In this document: positions 53,970-61,746 of the stretch, in pieces | Position numbering within the stretch: the first letter of the stretch is position 1 | How the letters are laid out: the number at the start of each line of letters is the position of its first letter | Assembly: GCA_965237855.1 (NCBI GenBank) | Contig: CBDEGK010000004.1 | Location: forward strand, 62,001-126,000 | Reading direction: 5' to 3' | From: CBDEGK01 sp965237855 | GTDB taxonomy: Bacteria > Pseudomonadota > Gammaproteobacteria > Pseudomonadales > Halieaceae | DNA length: 64,000 nt | The notes under the pieces: model-generated | What the model was told of the DNA's origin: nothing | The model's database searches: none | What the model saw: the letters and a program-made list of their open reading frames with translations, nothing else | Position numbers and translations under genes: made by a program

Positions 53970-54526
53970 AGCCATCTCGTCGTAAGGAGATGGCCAAAGC
54001 CGTGGTAGAGCAACAGGGCGTGTCGGTACGCCTGGCTTGTCGCGCATTCTGTATCAGCGAGACCTGCTATCGCTATCAGGCCAAGCATTCGAGCGACAAT
54101 GCGTTGATCGCCGATTGGTTACTGCGATTGACGATGACCAATCGAACCTGGGGTTTCGGGTTGTGCTATTTGTACCTGCGCAATGTGAAGGGCTACCCGT
54201 ACAATCACAAGCGCGTATACCGCATTTACAGGGAGTTAGAGCTGAACCTACGGATTAAGCCCAGGCGGCGGTTAAAGCGCGACGTGCCGGATGAGCTAGC
54301 CGTACCTCGTCAAATTAACATCATGTGGTCGATGGATTTTATGCATGACAGCCTGGCCGATGGCCGCAGCTTCAGGACGTTCAATGTCATCGACGACTAC
54401 AATCGCGAGGGGCTGGGTATTGAGGTGGATTTCTCATTACCGGCGGTGCGTGTCATACGGGCACTGGAGCAAATCATCGAGTGGCGTGGTAAGCCCAATT
54501 CCATTCGCTGCGACAATGGCTACTAA
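53963..54526 (+). pseudogene. IS3-family transposase OrfB, 5' part (interrupted)
   Basis: 187 residues of the DDE transposase: HTH_21-like N-part and the core entry MWSMDFMHD (first catalytic Asp) and SIRCDNGY (second Asp). The frame stops at TAA 54524-54526 because of a 163-bp insert after DNG. In intact relatives the motif is DNGPE. Expressed by frameshift from OrfA. Start GTG 53963 is nominal. Confidence 0.85.
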
Positions 54527-54682
54527 TGTACTGGTTTTAGATATATCGTGAATTACGGTCATGGCAACATGCCTCCTGTTGTGAGAGTTCGCATTCTTAC
54601 TTTAGGAGATCTACATGTTGCTGTGGCCACTACGAGCACTCTATTGGAAGCTCTGACCAGTTAAGAGCTCTGTTCCATATGT
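54520..54682 (+). mobile_element. 163-bp insert in the IS transposase, flanked by 7-bp direct repeats
   Basis: ACAATGG lies at 54513-54519 and again at 54683-54689. Removing 170 bp (insert plus one repeat) restores the conserved DNGPE motif and frame of OrfB exactly. The insert holds small hairpins (CATG-GCAA-CATG) and GCTCT/AGAGC), but no clear terminal inverted repeats and no recognised family. A small open frame (54548-54664) lies within. It is too short for a group II intron. Confidence 0.6.
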
Positions 54683-54960
54683 ACAATGGTCCCGAACTAA
54701 TCAGTGGCCAACTGATGGAGTGGGCTGAGAAACAACAGATTAGGCTACACTATATCCAGCCCGGCAATCCGCAACAGAACGCGTACGTGGAGCGCTTCAA
54801 CAGAACGGTTCGACACGAGTGGCTGGACCAGCACCTGTTTGAATCGATCGAATATGCCCAGCACACTGCCACTCGCTGGTTGTGGCAATACAACACAGAA
54901 CGGCCAAACATGGCCATTGGAGGAATTACCCCGTATCAGAAGTTGGCGCAAGCCGCATGA
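54679..54960 (+). pseudogene. IS3-family transposase OrfB, 3' part
   Basis: Rest of the DDE domain after the insert: YNGPELISGQLMEWAEKQQ, QPGNPQQNAYVERFNRTVR with the third catalytic acidic residue (Glu in VERFN), and the C-terminal WRYN-like LWQYNTERPNMAIGGITPYQ. Ends at TGA before the right inverted repeat. Confidence 0.85.
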
Positions 54961-54999
54961 GCTCTACTTTTGTGCGCAGCTAATAATGGGGGGATTACC

Positions 55000-55283
55000 A
55001 GGGTACTGGCTGTCCGGCTGTGGTGGTGTACCTTTGCGACCCCGCCTCTCATAAAAACACCAAAGAGTCTTTTGTGGCAAAACTCTTTGGCCTGACAATT
55101 TCAGAAGCGTCGCTAGCAATACTGCTGGCAGATGGATTGACACTTGGAGAAGCGGCAATAGAGCTCAATATTGCAGAAAATACCGCGCGAACTGTTTCAA
55201 AGCGGATATTCGCGAAGACCGGGGCGAGACGCCAGGCAGAATTGGTACGACTTATCTTTAACAGCCTGGCATTGATAGGCTGA
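55000..55283 (+). pseudogene. LuxR-family regulator, 3' part (HTH domain)
   Basis: Codes the DNA-binding end after the IS: VAKLFGLTISEASLAILLAD, then LTLGEAAIELNIAENTARTV with the helix-turn-helix and KRIFAKTGARRQAELVRLIF. First bases are the second copy of AGGG. Continuous with 52790-53631 when the IS is removed. Without a promoter and start the HTH part alone is unlikely to be expressed. Confidence 0.85.
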
Positions 55284-55301
55284 ATTGGCCAATCCGGTCA
55301 A

Positions 55302-55643
55302 TCAACCGCAGCATTTCTTGTATTTTTTGCCACTTCCACAGCTGCAGGGTTCGTTGCGCGAGGGCGTCTTATCCTGCCTGACCGTACCCTGCTTATTCAA
55401 CAATGCGGTCAGTTCAGCAATGGATTCTTCAGCGCCTTCGCTCCCATCAACGCTAACCTCAGCGTACAACTGGGCCCCAGCCACTAGCTCTTCAACTTCT
55501 TGCTTGCGCGCTGAACTGGTGACAATCAATGCCAGCGGATATTTCTTACTGCCGCCTTTGTTGCTGGCCTTGGTCTGATAAGCCTGATTGCCATGATCTT
55601 GGCGCGCATCCTGGCGACCATCGAAGAAAAATTTGTCTGACAT
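55302..55643 (-). CDS. Small SEC-C metal-binding motif protein
   Basis: 113 residues from ATG 55643 (MSDKFFFDGRQD); a longer reading runs through the tRNA-Cys gene and is rejected. The C-terminal SEC-C zinc motif is NEPCSCGSGKKYKKCCG, as in SecA and YchJ-type proteins. The N-terminal half (GGSKKYPLALIVTSSARKQEVEELV) resembles the PBPRA1643-type SWIM/SEC-C family. Role unknown. Confidence 0.85.
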   Translation of the reverse strand: MSDKFFFDGRQDARQDHGNQAYQTKASNKGGSKKYPLALIVTSSARKQEVEELVAGAQLYAEVSVDGSEGAEESIAELTALLNKQGTVRQDKTPSRNEPCSCGSGKKYKKCCG

Positions 55644-55704
55644 GCCTTGCGACCTGATCTGAGGGTGCGGGCCCGAACCGGGCCGCTGGTTACGGGGTTT
55701 TGTT

Positions 55705-55778
55705 TGGAGGCCGGGACGAGAATCGAACTCGTCTACACGGAGTTGCAGTCCGCTACATAACCAATCTGACACCCGGCC
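55705..55778 (-). tRNA. tRNA-Cys (anticodon GCA)
   Basis: Minus-strand cloverleaf: acceptor GGCCGGG/CCCGGCC, D-loop TTGGTTA, anticodon stem GCGGA/TCCGT around CTGCAAC (anticodon GCA), T-loop GTTCGATTC, discriminator T and encoded CCA. 74 nt. Confidence 0.96.
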
Positions 55779-55842
55779 TTAAGGGGGCGGTATTATACGG
55801 AAAAGGTCTGTCCGTTCAATGAGTTAATAACTTTTTGCAACC

Positions 55843-55866
55843 CAAACACCTCACGTGAGGTATTTG
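55843..55866. promoter_or_regulatory. 24-bp near-perfect palindrome
   Basis: CAAACACCTCACGTGAGGTATTTG; 11 of 12 base pairs match around a CACGTG core. It lies between pgsA and tRNA-Cys on the minus strand, about 65 nt upstream of the tRNA. No T-run, so a protein-binding operator is more likely than a terminator; the regulator is unknown. Confidence 0.5.
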
Positions 55867-55942
55867 CTTACGTTTGCTAGTGACCCGCCACGTAACGCGT
55901 CCCTATAAATAACTTTTAAAGTAATTTATAAGTTATTGTATT

Positions 55943-56512
55943 TTATGTACTTTCTCCTTCAAGAAGTACCTTCCACGCGGCCTTCAGGTACACCGCCATG
56001 GAATACAGGGTCAACACGGCAGCGGCGTAGATCATGAGGTAGGCAGCACTCGTCAGCCAGGCTGGCGTGGTATCCGGGTCGAGACCCAACAGAAAGAAAA
56101 TCGCGAGCATCTGCACGAAGGTTTTCACCTTGCCGATGTAAGACACCGCCACACTGGTACGCTGTCCCAGCTCGGACATCCATTCGCGCAAGGCTGACAC
56201 CACAATCTCCCGACCGATAATCACGCAGGCGGCCAGGGTAAACAGCACATGTTCCTGACGCTCAACCAACAAAACCAAGGCCACCGCCACCATCAACTTG
56301 TCTGCCACCGGGTCCAGGAAGGCGCCAAACTGGGTCATCTGCGCCAATTTCCGGGCCAGGTAACCATCCACCCAGTCAGTAATGGCCGCCAGGCCGAAGA
56401 TGCCCGCGGCTACCAGTTCGTGGTTTTCGAAATTCCAGTAAAACACCAGCACCAGCACCGGGATCATGGCAATCCGTGTCACGGTCAGGCTGTTGGGGAT
56501 ATTCAGTTCCAT
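55943..56512 (-). CDS. pgsA: CDP-diacylglycerol-glycerol-3-phosphate 3-phosphatidyltransferase
   Basis: Makes phosphatidylglycerophosphate, the committed step to PG and cardiolipin. 189 residues with about five membrane segments. The CDP-alcohol motif DG(x)2AR(x)8G(x)3D(x)3D reads DWVDGYLARKLAQMTQFGAF followed by LDPVADK at about residues 40-65. The start MELNIPNSLTVTRI is typical PgsA. It follows uvrC after 13 nt in the uvrC-pgsA order of gammaproteobacteria. Confidence 0.96.
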   Translation of the reverse strand: MELNIPNSLTVTRIAMIPVLVLVFYWNFENHELVAAGIFGLAAITDWVDGYLARKLAQMTQFGAFLDPVADKLMVAVALVLLVERQEHVLFTLAACVIIGREIVVSALREWMSELGQRTSVAVSYIGKVKTFVQMLAIFFLLGLDPDTTPAWLTSAAYLMIYAAAVLTLYSMAVYLKAAWKVLLEGEST

Positions 56513-56525
56513 ATCTATTTCTGTG

Positions 56526-58364
56526 TCAGTTGCTATGAAGGTTGTCGTAGATGTCGCGGGCTATTTTTTCATTAATCCCGGTTACTTTCATCAATTCATC
56601 CGTGCTGGCACGCTGAATTCCGTGAATTCCACCAAAATGACGCAATAAATCCCGCCTGCGTTTCGCACCTATGCCGGGGATTTGCTCCAAAATTGAACCT
56701 TTGCGTTTTTTATCCCTACGCCCACGGTGGCCCGTGATGGCGAAACGGTGGGCCTCGTCGCGGATATGCTGAATCAGGTGCAAACCCTTGTTGTCACCGC
56801 GCAGCTGTAATTCGCGGCCGCTGTCTCCCATGATCAAGGTCTCGAAGCCGGCTTTGCGGGTCGTACCCTTGGCCACCCCGATGACTTCCACGGCACTGAT
56901 CTCCAGTTCCGCCAACACCGACATAGCCTGGCTCACCTGCCCCTTGCCACCATCGATAAACAGGATGTCGGGCATGGCGGCCTCGCCACTCTTGAGTCGC
57001 TTGTAGCGGCGCTCCAGCGCTTGTTGCATGGCCGCGTAATCGTCACCGCCAGTAATACCCTCGATATTGAACTTACGGTAATCGGATTTACGTGGACCAT
57101 TGGCATCGAACACCACGCAGGAGGCCACGGTGGCCTCACCGGAACTGTGGCTGATATCAAAGCACTCCATACGCTTTGGCGCCTGGTCCAGGTCCAGGGC
57201 TTTTTGCAGAGCCTGCACTCGCTCCAGCCCGGTTTGTCGCGCCGCCAGGTGTGACTGAAGGTTTTCCGTGGCGGTCTGGCCCGCCAGTTGCAACCACTTG
57301 GCGCGGGCATCGCGCACCCGCGTTTTAATCTGCACCTTGCGTTGAGCGCGTTCGGTCAAGACCGCCTGCAAACTCTCCAGCTCCTCTGGTCGAGCACCGA
57401 GAATAACTTCTGCCGGAATTTCCCGCTCCCCGGCGAGATAGAACTGTGGCAGAAATGCACTGATGATCTCGGCTGGGTTCTCATCCAATTTGAAAGGCGG
57501 AAAGTAGCTCTTGCTGCCCAGCACCCGGCCCGCACGCACGAACAATACCTGCACGCAAGTCTTCCCGGCCTCCACCACGGCACTGACAATATCCATGTCT
57601 GCCACGCGCCCCTCTATACCCTGGCGGGCCTGCACGTGCTGAAGTTGCGCCAGTTGATCGCGCAACAGGGCGGCTCGCTCAAACTCCAGCTCCGCGGCCG
57701 CGGCCTCCATGTCATCGGCCAGCTTGGCCATGAGCTCAGTGGATTTACCGCGCAGGAACAATCGCGTATTCGCCACCTGCCGCTCATAATCCGCTTCACT
57801 CACCAACTCCACGCAGGGCCCGGTACAGCGCCCTATTTGATACTGCAGGCAGGGTCGTGAACGGTTCTTGAAATAACTGTCCTCGCACTGGCGTACCTGG
57901 AACACCTTCTGCATCAGGTGCAGGCTTTCGCGCACAGCACCGGCACTGGGAAAGGGGCCAAAATACTCACCTTTGCCGCGTTTCTTGCCCCGGTGCAGAG
58001 ACAGTCGCGGGTACTGGTCCTGGCTGGACATGTAGATATAAGGGTAAGACTTATCGTCTCGCAGCAGGATGTTGTAGCCCGGCTGATGCTGCTTGATCAG
58101 GTTGTGTTCCAGCAGCAGGGCATCGGTTTCCGAATCGGTCACCGTCACCTGGATGTCGGCGATCTTGGCCACCATGGCCATGGTCTTGGTGGCCAGGCCA
58201 CTGGCACGAAAATAACTCGACACCCGGTTTTTCAGGTTCTTGGCCTTGCCGATATACAACACCGTGCCTTCCTTGTCGTACATCTGGTAGACCCCCGGCC
58301 GAGAGGTCAACGAACCGAGGAAGGACTTGGCGTCAAATCCAGCCCTGATCTTAGACCCAACCAT
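56526..58364 (-). CDS. uvrC: Excinuclease ABC subunit C
   Basis: Makes the dual incisions of nucleotide excision repair. 612 residues. GIY-YIG nuclease at the N-terminus (GVYQMYDKEGTVLYIGKAKN), Cys-rich link in CLQYQIGRCTGPCV, UVR domain, RNase H-like C-terminal nuclease (CFDISHSSGEATVASCVVF) and helix-hairpin-helix (IPGIGAKRRRDLLRHFGG). Start at 58364 overlaps the murB stop by 14 nt. Confidence 0.96.
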   Translation of the reverse strand: MVGSKIRAGFDAKSFLGSLTSRPGVYQMYDKEGTVLYIGKAKNLKNRVSSYFRASGLATKTMAMVAKIADIQVTVTDSETDALLLEHNLIKQHQPGYNILLRDDKSYPYIYMSSQDQYPRLSLHRGKKRGKGEYFGPFPSAGAVRESLHLMQKVFQVRQCEDSYFKNRSRPCLQYQIGRCTGPCVELVSEADYERQVANTRLFLRGKSTELMAKLADDMEAAAAELEFERAALLRDQLAQLQHVQARQGIEGRVADMDIVSAVVEAGKTCVQVLFVRAGRVLGSKSYFPPFKLDENPAEIISAFLPQFYLAGEREIPAEVILGARPEELESLQAVLTERAQRKVQIKTRVRDARAKWLQLAGQTATENLQSHLAARQTGLERVQALQKALDLDQAPKRMECFDISHSSGEATVASCVVFDANGPRKSDYRKFNIEGITGGDDYAAMQQALERRYKRLKSGEAAMPDILFIDGGKGQVSQAMSVLAELEISAVEVIGVAKGTTRKAGFETLIMGDSGRELQLRGDNKGLHLIQHIRDEAHRFAITGHRGRRDKKRKGSILEQIPGIGAKRRRDLLRHFGGIHGIQRASTDELMKVTGINEKIARDIYDNLHSN

Positions 58365-59382
58365 AGCTTCTCGGCTCCTGTTCCAGCGTCACCGCAAAGC
58401 GGGCTGCAACGGCGGCGACTATTTCACTGGCCAACTCCAACACTTCAGAACCTCCGCGGCGCTGCCGATTAGTAATAACCAATGCGTGTTGGGGATGAAC
58501 ACAAACCGGCTCTTGCTGACGCGCCTTGAATCCGCACTCGTCAATCATCCACGCTGCGGCAATGCGGCTGCTGCCATCCGCCTGCAGAAAGGCGGGCAGT
58601 GCCTGCCACTGCTGCTGCAGTTGTCGCACCTCGCTGGCCGTGAGGGTCGGGTTCTTGAAGAAACTGCCCACATTGGGAATCGCAACGGGATCTGGCAGTT
58701 TACTACTGCGAATAGCCACTACCGCATCAAATACCTGCTGTGGCCCCGGTTCAGAGACTTGCTGCTCCTGCAGGTAGGCAGCCAGGGCCGGGTAGTTCAC
58801 GTTGACACTGCCCTCCCTGGGAAGTTCCAGTTCAACCGCCTGGATCAACAGCTGATCAGCCAGCTGCCCCTTGAAAATACTGTCGCGATAACTGAAACCG
58901 CATTCATCTGCCGACAATTCCACCGGCTCGCCGGAGAGCAAATCGACCGCCTGCACACGGCGGACAAAACCGGCAATCTCCACGCCGTAGGCACCAATAT
59001 TCTGCACGGGCGCGGCCCCCACGGTACCGGGAATCAGGGCCAGGTTTTCCAGACCAGAATAGCCCTGCTGCAGGCACCAGCTGACGAAGTCGTGCCAATT
59101 CTCCCCCGCCGCCACCCGCAGATGAACCGTGGACGGGCTTTCTGCAATCTGTTCGATCCCCTTACAGCCCTGTTGCACTACCAATGCCTCTAATTGTTCA
59201 GCCAGCACAACGTTGCTGCCCTCCCCCAGCGGCAACAGGGGCAGACCGTGAGTCCTGCTGTAATCCAGTAACAGGGGAAAATCTTCGGGCCGCTGCAGAC
59301 GGGCGAAAGCGCTGGCCTGCGAGGGCACGGCCAGTGTGTTGAGGGACTGCAGGTTTACGTCCTGAAGCGGGAAGTCAGCCAT
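58351..59382 (-). CDS. murB: UDP-N-acetylenolpyruvoylglucosamine reductase
   Basis: FAD enzyme that reduces UDP-GlcNAc-enolpyruvate to UDP-MurNAc. 343 residues from ATG 59382 (MADFPLQDVNLQSLNTLAV). FAD site GYSGLENLALIPGTVGAAPV and IGAYG, catalytic Ser in VGSFFKNP (about 233), and Glu near the C-terminus. A longer reading to 59793 merges with the phosphatase frame and is rejected. It overlaps the phosphatase stop by eight nt. Pseudomonas has this order (kdsB-ptp-murB), but there rne follows; here uvrC does. Confidence 0.95.
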   Translation of the reverse strand: MADFPLQDVNLQSLNTLAVPSQASAFARLQRPEDFPLLLDYSRTHGLPLLPLGEGSNVVLAEQLEALVVQQGCKGIEQIAESPSTVHLRVAAGENWHDFVSWCLQQGYSGLENLALIPGTVGAAPVQNIGAYGVEIAGFVRRVQAVDLLSGEPVELSADECGFSYRDSIFKGQLADQLLIQAVELELPREGSVNVNYPALAAYLQEQQVSEPGPQQVFDAVVAIRSSKLPDPVAIPNVGSFFKNPTLTASEVRQLQQQWQALPAFLQADGSSRIAAAWMIDECGFKARQQEPVCVHPQHALVITNRQRRGGSEVLELASEIVAAVAARFAVTLEQEPRSYGWV

Positions 59383-59866
59383 GGTGCCGCGCGAGGATAT
59401 CTGCAAGCAGACCCCGACTGGCCTCCTCAACCATATCCAGCACCTGGGTAAAGCCCGTATCGCCACCGTAATAGGGGTCGGGCACTTCGCTAAAGTCCGC
59501 TTTCGGGTGGAAATCCAGCAACAACATGAGTCGGCCCGGGTAGGAGCTCGGCGCCAACTGCTGTAGTCCCGCCAGGTTGTCCCCGTCCATGGCCAGGACG
59601 TAGTCGAAGCGCTCAAAATCGTTTCGGCACACTTGCCTGGCGCGCAGCGTTGACAGATCGTAGCCGCGCTCCAGGGCGGCGGCGGTAGCGCGTTGATCCG
59701 GCGCTTCTCCCACATGCCAGGAGCCGGTGCCCGCGGAATCGACCTCAATATTGCCCGCTTCGCCGGCCGCCTCAACCAGGCCCTGGAATACACCGTGAGC
59801 CGTGGGTGATCGACAAATATTGCCCAGGCACACGAACAGTACTGAAGTGCTCACCTCAATGCTCAC
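59375..59866 (-). CDS. Low-molecular-weight protein-tyrosine-phosphatase
   Basis: 163 residues. The P-loop CLGNICRSP (Cys nucleophile near residue 13) and the general-acid Asp in VPDPYYGG near residue 128 mark the family. Substrate unknown; homologues dephosphorylate tyrosine kinases of polysaccharide export. It lies between kdsB and murB. Start ATG 59866, overlapping the kdsB 3' end by 11 nt. Confidence 0.93.
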   Translation of the reverse strand: MSIEVSTSVLFVCLGNICRSPTAHGVFQGLVEAAGEAGNIEVDSAGTGSWHVGEAPDQRATAAALERGYDLSTLRARQVCRNDFERFDYVLAMDGDNLAGLQQLAPSSYPGRLMLLLDFHPKADFSEVPDPYYGGDTGFTQVLDMVEEASRGLLADILARHHG

Positions 59867-60620
59867 CCAGGATTATGCGCCGCACCTGCTCCAGGTCCTC
59901 GGCGGTATCCACGCCCGGCGGCACATACTCGCAGGCCTCAGCCACGTGAATACGGGCGCCATTGGCCATGGCCCGCAATTGTTCCAGCGCCTCGATGGTT
60001 TCCAGCGGATGTGGTGGCCAGGTCACAAACTGGCGCAACAACCCGACCCGGTAGGCATAGATGCCCAGGTGGCGATGGGCCACCACGTTGGCAGCCGCTG
60101 CGGGCTGACCCTGGCCGTACTCGTCCCGATTCCAGGGCACGGGGGCGCGGCTGAAGTACAGCGCCATTCCCTCATTATCCGCCACTACCTTGACCACGTT
60201 GGGATTAAACAGGTCCCCGGCGTTGTTTATCGGCTCGCACAAGGTCGCTATCGCCGCATCGGGGTGGTTGGCGAGATTGGCGGCCACCTGGTCGATTACC
60301 GCCGCCGGTATCAAGGGTTCATCGCCCTGCACATTGACCACAATGTCATCGTCCGCCAACTGCAACAGGCGGCTCACTTCTTCGATTCGATCCGTGCCCG
60401 AGGGATGGTCCGCGCGCGTCATGCAAACTCTGCTGTTGGCATTGGTGCAGGCAGTTGCTATGCGCTCATCATCGGTCGCCACTACCACCTGGCTGGCACC
60501 ACTTTCGCAGGCGCGCTCGTAGACACGCTGCACCATGGGCTTGCCAGCAATATCGGCCAGCGGTTTGCCGGGCAGTCGACTGGAGCCATAACGCGCCGGA
60601 ATCACAACCGTGTAAGTCAT
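59856..60620 (-). CDS. kdsB: 3-deoxy-manno-octulosonate cytidylyltransferase
   Basis: Activates Kdo to CMP-Kdo for the lipopolysaccharide inner core. 254 residues from ATG 60620 (MTYTVVIPARYGSSRLPGKP). N-terminal nucleotide motif ARYGSSRLPGKPLADI, VQGDEPLIP and RHLGIYAYRVGLL. The gene starts eight nt after the exbD stop; the lpxK gene that usually precedes kdsB in Pseudomonas is absent. Confidence 0.95.
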   Translation of the reverse strand: MTYTVVIPARYGSSRLPGKPLADIAGKPMVQRVYERACESGASQVVVATDDERIATACTNANSRVCMTRADHPSGTDRIEEVSRLLQLADDDIVVNVQGDEPLIPAAVIDQVAANLANHPDAAIATLCEPINNAGDLFNPNVVKVVADNEGMALYFSRAPVPWNRDEYGQGQPAAAANVVAHRHLGIYAYRVGLLRQFVTWPPHPLETIEALEQLRAMANGARIHVAEACEYVPPGVDTAEDLEQVRRIILGEH

Positions 60621-60628
60621 CAATGGCC

Positions 60629-61051
60629 TCAGTCAGTCTCGCGGGGTTGAATCGTGGTGACACTGAGATGGACAAAACCCATCTGCCCGGCAGCATCCAT
60701 GGCCCTCACCACCGCCTGATGGGGAGTCTGGGCATCGGCAGTAATCACCATCGGGATACTGGTGTCGCCTTCAGAGACCATGCGTATCGCTGCCTTCACC
60801 GTGTTCAGTTGATTGTCGACCAGGTTGCGGTCATTGATGCGGTACTGACCCGTTTCGTTGATGAGAATTTCGATCTGCACGGGAACATCGGCACTGGCGT
60901 GACCGACAGCTTCAGGCAGGTCAATACTCAGATGAGTCTCCTTGGTAAAAGTGGTCGAGACCATGAAAAAGATCAGCAGCAAAAAAACCACGTCAATCAG
61001 CGGCGTCAGGTTGACGTCAACTGGCTCCAGCTGCTGACGACGAAATTTCAA
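60629..61051 (-). CDS. Biopolymer transport protein ExbD/TolR family
   Basis: 140 residues. One N-terminal membrane segment (about 17-35, NLTPLIDVVFLLLIFFMVS) with the conserved Asp of the proton path (PLIDVVF), then a periplasmic domain. Works with ExbB/TolQ-type partner as proton channel. Start overlaps the exbB stop by four nt. In Pseudomonas a similar pair lies at the comEC-lpxK locus; the energised partner there is not known. Confidence 0.93.
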   Translation of the reverse strand: MKFRRQQLEPVDVNLTPLIDVVFLLLIFFMVSTTFTKETHLSIDLPEAVGHASADVPVQIEILINETGQYRINDRNLVDNQLNTVKAAIRMVSEGDTSIPMVITADAQTPHQAVVRAMDAAGQMGFVHLSVTTIQPRETD

Positions 61052-61680
61052 GGCTTGTCGCCCGCCTCGCCATCCTCGCGCTCATTGTGGAGCGCGTCCA
61101 CCAGCTTGATTGTCTCCTGCTCTAGCTCCACCACCAGCGCGTCGATCCTGCCGATAAAGTAGCGGTGCATGATGAGGCTGGGAATCGCTACAGACAGACC
61201 CGCGGCGGTTGTTATCAGGGCCTCTGAGATACCACCGGCCAGGACCGAGGCATTCCCCGTACCCTGGGCCATGATCTCGGTGAAAACCTTGATCATGCCG
61301 ACCACGGTGCCCAGCAAGCCCAGTAGCGGCGTTACCGCGGCGATGGTGCCGAGCGGATTGAGGAACCGCTCCAGGTCGTGCACCACGTGGCTGGCTGCCT
61401 CTTCGATGCTCTCCTTCATCACCTCCCGTCCATGGCGGGCATTACCGAGCCCGGCGGCCAGTATTTGGCCCAGTGGTGAGGAATTGCGCAAGGTGCGGAG
61501 CCTGGGCGCATCAAGCTCGTTGTTCTTCAGCTGCTTCCAGACTAATGCCAACAGGTGAGGCGGCGAGATCTTACGCGGATTTAGCGTAATCAGGCGTTCG
61601 ACACAGATGGCCAAGGACGCTACCGAGCAAAGCACGATAGGAATCATCAACCAGCCGCCCGCAGTAAAAATTTCCAGCAC
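61048..61680 (-). CDS. MotA/TolQ/ExbB proton channel family protein
   Basis: 210 residues with three membrane segments: about 10-28 (WLMIPIVLCSVASLAICVE), 112-135 (TIAAVTPLLGLLGTVVGM) and 155-176. Family motif around LLGLLGTVVGMIKVF and EALITTAAGL. Forms an ion channel with the ExbD-like product of the overlapping next gene. Lies 66 nt after the comEC start region reads through, i.e. downstream of comEC on the same strand. Confidence 0.93.
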   Translation of the reverse strand: MLEIFTAGGWLMIPIVLCSVASLAICVERLITLNPRKISPPHLLALVWKQLKNNELDAPRLRTLRNSSPLGQILAAGLGNARHGREVMKESIEEAASHVVHDLERFLNPLGTIAAVTPLLGLLGTVVGMIKVFTEIMAQGTGNASVLAGGISEALITTAAGLSVAIPSLIMHRYFIGRIDALVVELEQETIKLVDALHNEREDGEAGDKP

Positions 61681-61746
61681 GAAGGTTCCCCAGTTCAGTG
61701 GTGCAATAGCGAATCATTATACGCAAGGCCAGCCGTGGAGAAAGAG

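Larger units (their letters stand above)
53632..54999 (+). mobile_element. IS3-family insertion sequence inside the LuxR gene
   Basis: 1,368 bp (about 1,198 without its inner insert). Ends GGTAATCCCCCC (53632) and GGGGGGATTACC (to 54999) are a perfect 12-bp terminal inverted repeat; the inner parts continue as an imperfect repeat (TAGCTG...AAAAGTAGA both sides). Flanked by a 4-bp duplication AGGG (53628-53631 and 55000-55003). Codes OrfA and OrfB with a -1 frameshift signal. Removing it restores the host frame, so the event is structurally clear. The four-bp duplication and OrfA type suggest the IS407 group (inference). Confidence 0.93.

Noticed and set aside
54520..54682. Group II intron or HEARO-type element in the transposase
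   Set aside because: 163 bp is too short; no GTGYG start, no domain V-like hairpin, and no reverse transcriptase or HNH gene. Left as unclassified insert.
55302..55772. 156-residue reading of the SEC-C protein
   Set aside because: The extension runs through the tRNA-Cys gene.
58351..59793. 480-residue reading of murB
   Set aside because: The N-terminal 137 residues are the phosphatase gene in another frame; ATG 59382 gives normal MurB length.
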